The position numbers and the translations under genes were made by a program. The notes beneath the pieces are model-generated. The model saw only the letters and a program-made list of their open reading frames with translations. It did no database searches and was not told where the DNA came from. Positions 60,614 through 64,000 of a stretch of 64,000 nt of DNA are shown piece by piece. This DNA comes from Planktothrix serta PCC 8927 (GTDB taxonomy: Bacteria > Cyanobacteriota > Cyanobacteriia > Cyanobacteriales > Microcoleaceae): assembly GCF_900010725.2 (NCBI RefSeq), contig NZ_LR734844.1, positions 62,001 to 126,000 on the forward strand, read 5' to 3'. Every line of letters starts with the position of its first letter. The first letter of the stretch is position 1.

Positions 60614-63274
60614 TTACCATCCTCCTTGAGAAACGAGGTAAGCACCCCAGAGGGTAAAACCGATCGCTAAAATAGTAGACCAAAGAGGATGTCCACCTGG
60701 CAAGGTGATCCTAGAATCAGAGGTTTCTAAGGTTTCCACATCAATCCAAGGCGTCGCACCTCGTCGCCACCATCCCGTTACCTTAATATTTTCAGTGATC
60801 AACTCCTGGGGTTGAAGCATTCTTGGCCAGAAATTCGTCAGGGGAGTCCATTGGGGGAGATAATGCAGTTTCACAATTCCGGTTGCGGTTTGTAGGATTA
60901 AATCTTGAGCAAAGGTATTGCTCAAACCTTTACGACCTAACAGTTGACCCGTTAAACAAATCGGTTGACTATCGAGGGGAATAGTATTGGGGTTAGTTAC
61001 CAAATTGGATAAGTTAGAATTCTTTAAAATATTAGAGGGTTTGATTTCGGGGAAAAAGGGGTTAATCCGAATAAAAATTCCCAAACTACAACCAATCGGA
61101 ATCGCACCCGCCATAATCCAATAGTCTCCCCATAACCATCCTAATTGCCACAATCCTAATATCGAACAGAGTCCCCCCATTAACCAAATTAATCCCCCAA
61201 TTGCCATTCCTCCAGGAATTCCAAAAAACGGTGCACCTTGTAATAATAAGGGGGAATTGTTCGGATCAAATTTTTGCGGTTTGGGTGGGTTGAGATGGGA
61301 TAGATCAAATTCCGGTTCTAATTTCCAATAATTAGCATAAAAACAGAGAATTTTCAACCGTTCTCCGATTAAGGGATGGGATTGATTTAAAGTCAACCAA
61401 AGAGTATAAGAATTCGTTAAATCCCATTGTAATAAAGTTTCTGGGGATAGGTAAGAAGTTAAGCTTCCTAATGTTAACGCCTGTTGATAACTGAGGGGAG
61501 TTAAGCGATCAAAGGCTTCAAGGATAAAACTGGTTTTTCCTTGTTTTTGAATCGTTTGGGATAAATTTATGGTAATTTTTAATAAGGCGCGACTTAAAGC
61601 ATTCGGATTTCCGGTGAGGTTACAAGCGATGCGATCGCTATAATAAACTCGACGACGGGAGAAATACAACGAGGGAAACCGTAAGAGTTTGTACAATCCA
61701 TAACACAACGGACAAGTAAAAATAGCGATCGCCTTTAAGATTTGATCTAAAATTTCTCGAATGATCGTCGGAAAGGGAAGATTAAAATCGGAGAATTTTT
61801 CTGTGAATTCAGCTAAATACCCATAAATTAAATAGGGAATTTGACTGACAATTGTTACCCCAGACATCACCGCAAAATCCCATTCCCCAATCGAGGCTAT
61901 TTCTCGCGCAAAAATAGCAGCAATTTCATCTTCTGTTAATTGGTCTAATAGTCCTTGACTAACAACAATTCTAGCAAATCTTCGTAAACTTCCGTAGGAA
62001 AAAATTACCGGATCATCAATAGGTAATAATTTAATTTCAGGGACTTTAAATTTTTTCTTCTGAGCGTAATTTCTTAAGACTTTATTGGTTTCTTGGCTAT
62101 AGTTAAATAAGGTTGTTAGAGGTAAAGGTTTTAAACCATAGCTGAGTTTAAGCAGTCCATCCCATAGCCAAGGAGATAATACAAATAAAATAAATATTGT
62201 GATATAAACTGCTTGAGTTGGATCTTGATAAAATAAAGGAATAGGTTTTAAAAGGGGTAGCCAATTCAAAATATTATTAGTAATTTCCATTAACTCATCT
62301 AACAAATGAGGAGTTAACCAGAATATCGCTAAAATAGTTAATGCAAGTTCGGCAAAAAATCGGGAAGTTTGCCAAATCCAACCCACAGCAAATATAAACA
62401 AAATAATAATAATAATTTGCCAAGGTTGACGAGATAATTGTTGCCAAGGATTTAAAATCGGTTGCCAAATCCAAATTTGATTTAAAGTATGATTAATAAA
62501 TGCCAAAACAATCGGAATAAACCAAATTAATCCCACCGCTATTAAGAGTTGTTCTAGTTTAAAAGGACTCGATTGTAATGGTTTAAGCGGTTTCCAATTT
62601 GTTGCCCGTCCAGCTTGTCGCCATTGCCATTCTTGAACAGCAGGAGGGGGAGGCGGTTGCATAATTTCCGGTTCTGAGTTTAAGGGGAGAACAGGAGTTT
62701 CTGCTATGGGCTTAGGATCAATATTTTCTGGGGTTACTGTGGGAGTTTGTTCGGTTTTTTTGAGGTTTAAAGGAGTCTGTTGAACTCCCGAAGAATTGGG
62801 GGATTTTTGAGGTTTTGATTGCGGAGAAGATTGAGGAGTCTTCGCCAGAGTGGATTTAGCTTTTGCCGGTTGTAAAGAGGGATTTAGGGGAATAAAACCT
62901 GTTTCTGTAAAAGGCGGTAATTCTGAAGGCTGATTTTCTTCGGAAGTATGAGGAATTTCTGGCTCAAGGGGCTCAGAATTATTGAGTTTAGGAGGATTTC
63001 GTTTTAATAAACTTTTTAAGTAATCTGTTGCCCAATTTTTAATTTTTTCTTGATGACATTGGGTTAGATTTCGACAGAATGTAATTGCTAACTTAGCATT
63101 TTCCGTCCGTTCATAGGCGATTACTAATCCCATTTGCGCTCTAAATTTAGCAGGATGATTTGATTGGGCAATCGGTTCTAAAATAGCGATCGCCTGTTGA
63201 TAATCCTTAGCTTTTAAAGCCGCTAATCCTGATTCTAAATTCGATGAATTGGGAGGTAAATTTGAGGACGACAT
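60614..63274 (-). CDS. M48/HtpX-like membrane protein with degenerate active site
   Basis: 886 residues. N-terminal helical repeat (about 5-95, TPR-like LAALKAKDYQQAIAILEPIA), proline-rich linker (95-215), transmembrane helices (240-380), then an M48-type peptidase domain (about 395-640). Where HEXXH should be, the sequence is IFAREIASIGEWDF, so both histidines are lost, and the third ligand region reads YYSDRIACNLTGNPNALSRA with no Glu. C-terminal membrane pair (690-745) and an OB-like soluble end. Likely a non-catalytic pseudoprotease with a structural or chaperone role. Large multi-domain members are known in cyanobacteria. Confidence 0.75.
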   Translation of the reverse strand: MSSSNLPPNSSNLESGLAALKAKDYQQAIAILEPIAQSNHPAKFRAQMGLVIAYERTENAKLAITFCRNLTQCHQEKIKNWATDYLKSLLKRNPPKLNNSEPLEPEIPHTSEENQPSELPPFTETGFIPLNPSLQPAKAKSTLAKTPQSSPQSKPQKSPNSSGVQQTPLNLKKTEQTPTVTPENIDPKPIAETPVLPLNSEPEIMQPPPPPAVQEWQWRQAGRATNWKPLKPLQSSPFKLEQLLIAVGLIWFIPIVLAFINHTLNQIWIWQPILNPWQQLSRQPWQIIIIILFIFAVGWIWQTSRFFAELALTILAIFWLTPHLLDELMEITNNILNWLPLLKPIPLFYQDPTQAVYITIFILFVLSPWLWDGLLKLSYGLKPLPLTTLFNYSQETNKVLRNYAQKKKFKVPEIKLLPIDDPVIFSYGSLRRFARIVVSQGLLDQLTEDEIAAIFAREIASIGEWDFAVMSGVTIVSQIPYLIYGYLAEFTEKFSDFNLPFPTIIREILDQILKAIAIFTCPLCYGLYKLLRFPSLYFSRRRVYYSDRIACNLTGNPNALSRALLKITINLSQTIQKQGKTSFILEAFDRLTPLSYQQALTLGSLTSYLSPETLLQWDLTNSYTLWLTLNQSHPLIGERLKILCFYANYWKLEPEFDLSHLNPPKPQKFDPNNSPLLLQGAPFFGIPGGMAIGGLIWLMGGLCSILGLWQLGWLWGDYWIMAGAIPIGCSLGIFIRINPFFPEIKPSNILKNSNLSNLVTNPNTIPLDSQPICLTGQLLGRKGLSNTFAQDLILQTATGIVKLHYLPQWTPLTNFWPRMLQPQELITENIKVTGWWRRGATPWIDVETLETSDSRITLPGGHPLWSTILAIGFTLWGAYLVSQGGW

Positions 63275-63542
63275 AGGGGGAAATTCACAATTAAGACAAT
63301 TGACGGTGGCGGGTTGATCGGAAAACCAGGTGCTGAAACAATCATCAGCAATCCGACCTCATCAAAAGGGTTAAAAGTTGACAGAAAGCGCAATTCATTC
63401 TATTGTACCTATTTTCCCGATTAAAATAACTTAAAATTTATTTTATTTAATATTTTAATCAACCTTCTTTTTCCGCAAAAAATTAAACCTGACCTCTAAT
63501 CCCCGAAAGATGATACAATAACTTGGCTTAGAATCAGCTATT

Positions 63543-64000
63543 ATGGATACAAATCATTTATTTCTAGCATTTCAATTTACTTCTCCCGGCCCCATTATTT
63601 TTGAAATCGGGCCGTTATCAATTCGGTGGTATGGCTTGTTAATTGCCTCTGCGGTCTTGATTGGAGTTTCCTTGTCTCAATATCTAGCCAGCCGTCGCCA
63701 AATTGATCCTGAACTGATCGGGGATTTAGCAATTTGGTTAGTGATTGCGGCAATTCCTGCGGCTAGATTGTATTATGTGGCATTTGAGTGGGAAAGTTAC
63801 GTTAATAATCCCGCTAGTATTATGGCAATTTGGAAGGGAGGAATTGCCATTCATGGTGCAATTTTAGGGGGTTTAATTGCTACTTTATTATTTGCCAAAA
63901 TTAAGCAGATTCCCTTTTGGCAGTTAGCGGATATTGTCGCGCCTTCTTTAATTTTAGGTCAAGCCATTGGACGCTGGGGTAACTTTTTTAATTCGGAAGC
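63543..64000 (+). CDS. lgt: Prolipoprotein diacylglyceryl transferase, cut by right edge
   Basis: First 152 codons only; the frame is open at position 64000. Transfers diacylglycerol from phosphatidylglycerol to the Cys of prolipoproteins at the membrane. Recognisable landmarks: [16 protein letters not shown] near residue 20, [23 protein letters not shown] near residue 98 (with catalytic His) and the start of the signature [11 protein letters not shown] at the edge. Predicted multiple membrane helices. It would lipidate proteins such as MntC and the deacetylase lipoprotein. Confidence 0.93.
   Translation, partial: MDTNHLFLAFQFTSPGPIIFEIGPLSIRWYGLLIASAVLIGVSLSQYLASRRQIDPELIGDLAIWLVIAAIPAARLYYVAFEWESYVNNPASIMAIWKGGIAIHGAILGGLIATLLFAKIKQIPFWQLADIVAPSLILGQAIGRWGNFFNSE

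Overview
The window is chromosomal DNA of a cyanobacterium, most likely a filamentous Planktothrix/Oscillatoria-type organism. Evidence: AT-rich sequence with many GCGATCGC (HIP1) octamers; plant-type carotenoid genes crtP-crtB; a desC acyl-lipid desaturase; DUF29, DUF928, DUF2214, DUF3082 and Uma2 proteins; a CHAT / DUF928 / CHASE2-cyclase trio; and several families of short palindromic repeats typical of these genomes. No tRNA, rRNA, CRISPR array or complete insertion sequence was seen.

Layout. 1-10 kb: edge-truncated TPR/pentapeptide protein, desC, an oxygen-independent cyclase (BchE type) fused to a receiver domain, Uma2 and DUF29 genes, a broken VapBC module, a GTPase and a lipoprotein polysaccharide deacetylase. 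10-34.7 kb: a large sulfide/sulfur island. 34.9-38 kb: housekeeping (ispE, rsmA, DUF3082). 38-51 kb: TPR proteins, toxin/immunity remnants, a DUF433/DUF5615 pair, L,D-transpeptidase, S2P protease, a nucleotide-sugar epimerase beside a dehydrogenase remnant, and the CHAT/DUF928/adenylate cyclase trio. 51-54 kb: manganese ABC transporter mntC / mntAB. 54-56.5 kb: a PARIS-like defence pair (AAA ATPase plus DUF4435). 56.7-64 kb: crtP-crtB, an RRM RNA-binding protein, a degenerate M48-type protein and the start of lgt.

The sulfur island is the striking part. One divergent promoter region (31250-31496) serves, leftward, a very small protein built from the two ends of photosystem II D1, a stand-alone Rieske protein, a TIGR01244-type sulfur transferase/phosphatase-like protein, a secreted rhodanese and a type II sulfide:quinone oxidoreductase; and rightward, a persulfide dioxygenase, a rhodanese-membrane protein and a SulP anion transporter. 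Left of it lies a complete set of heterodisulfide-reductase-like genes (C2, B2, A, C1, B1) interleaved with two DUF2202 ferritin-like proteins, a DUF4405 membrane protein and a cNMP-binding/AAA+/polyferredoxin fusion. Further left is a second B2 paralogue and a seven-gene unit (DUF2892, His-tailed NifX-like, rhodanese, DUF2214, METTL7-like methyltransferase, thioredoxin-reductase-like flavoprotein, aldehyde deformylating oxygenase).

Five of these transcription units carry a related upstream sequence, roughly ACTAAATGGCAATATA, two copies being part of perfect inverted repeats. This suggests one regulon, probably sulfide-responsive. The inferred flow is: sulfide oxidised by SQR into the plastoquinone pool (with a dedicated Rieske protein), polysulfide/persulfide handled by rhodaneses, the dioxygenase and the Hdr-like complex, and sulfite/sulfate moved by SulP. 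The D1-derived two-helix protein has no obvious precedent known to me and has lost the QB serine and the iron-ligand histidine.
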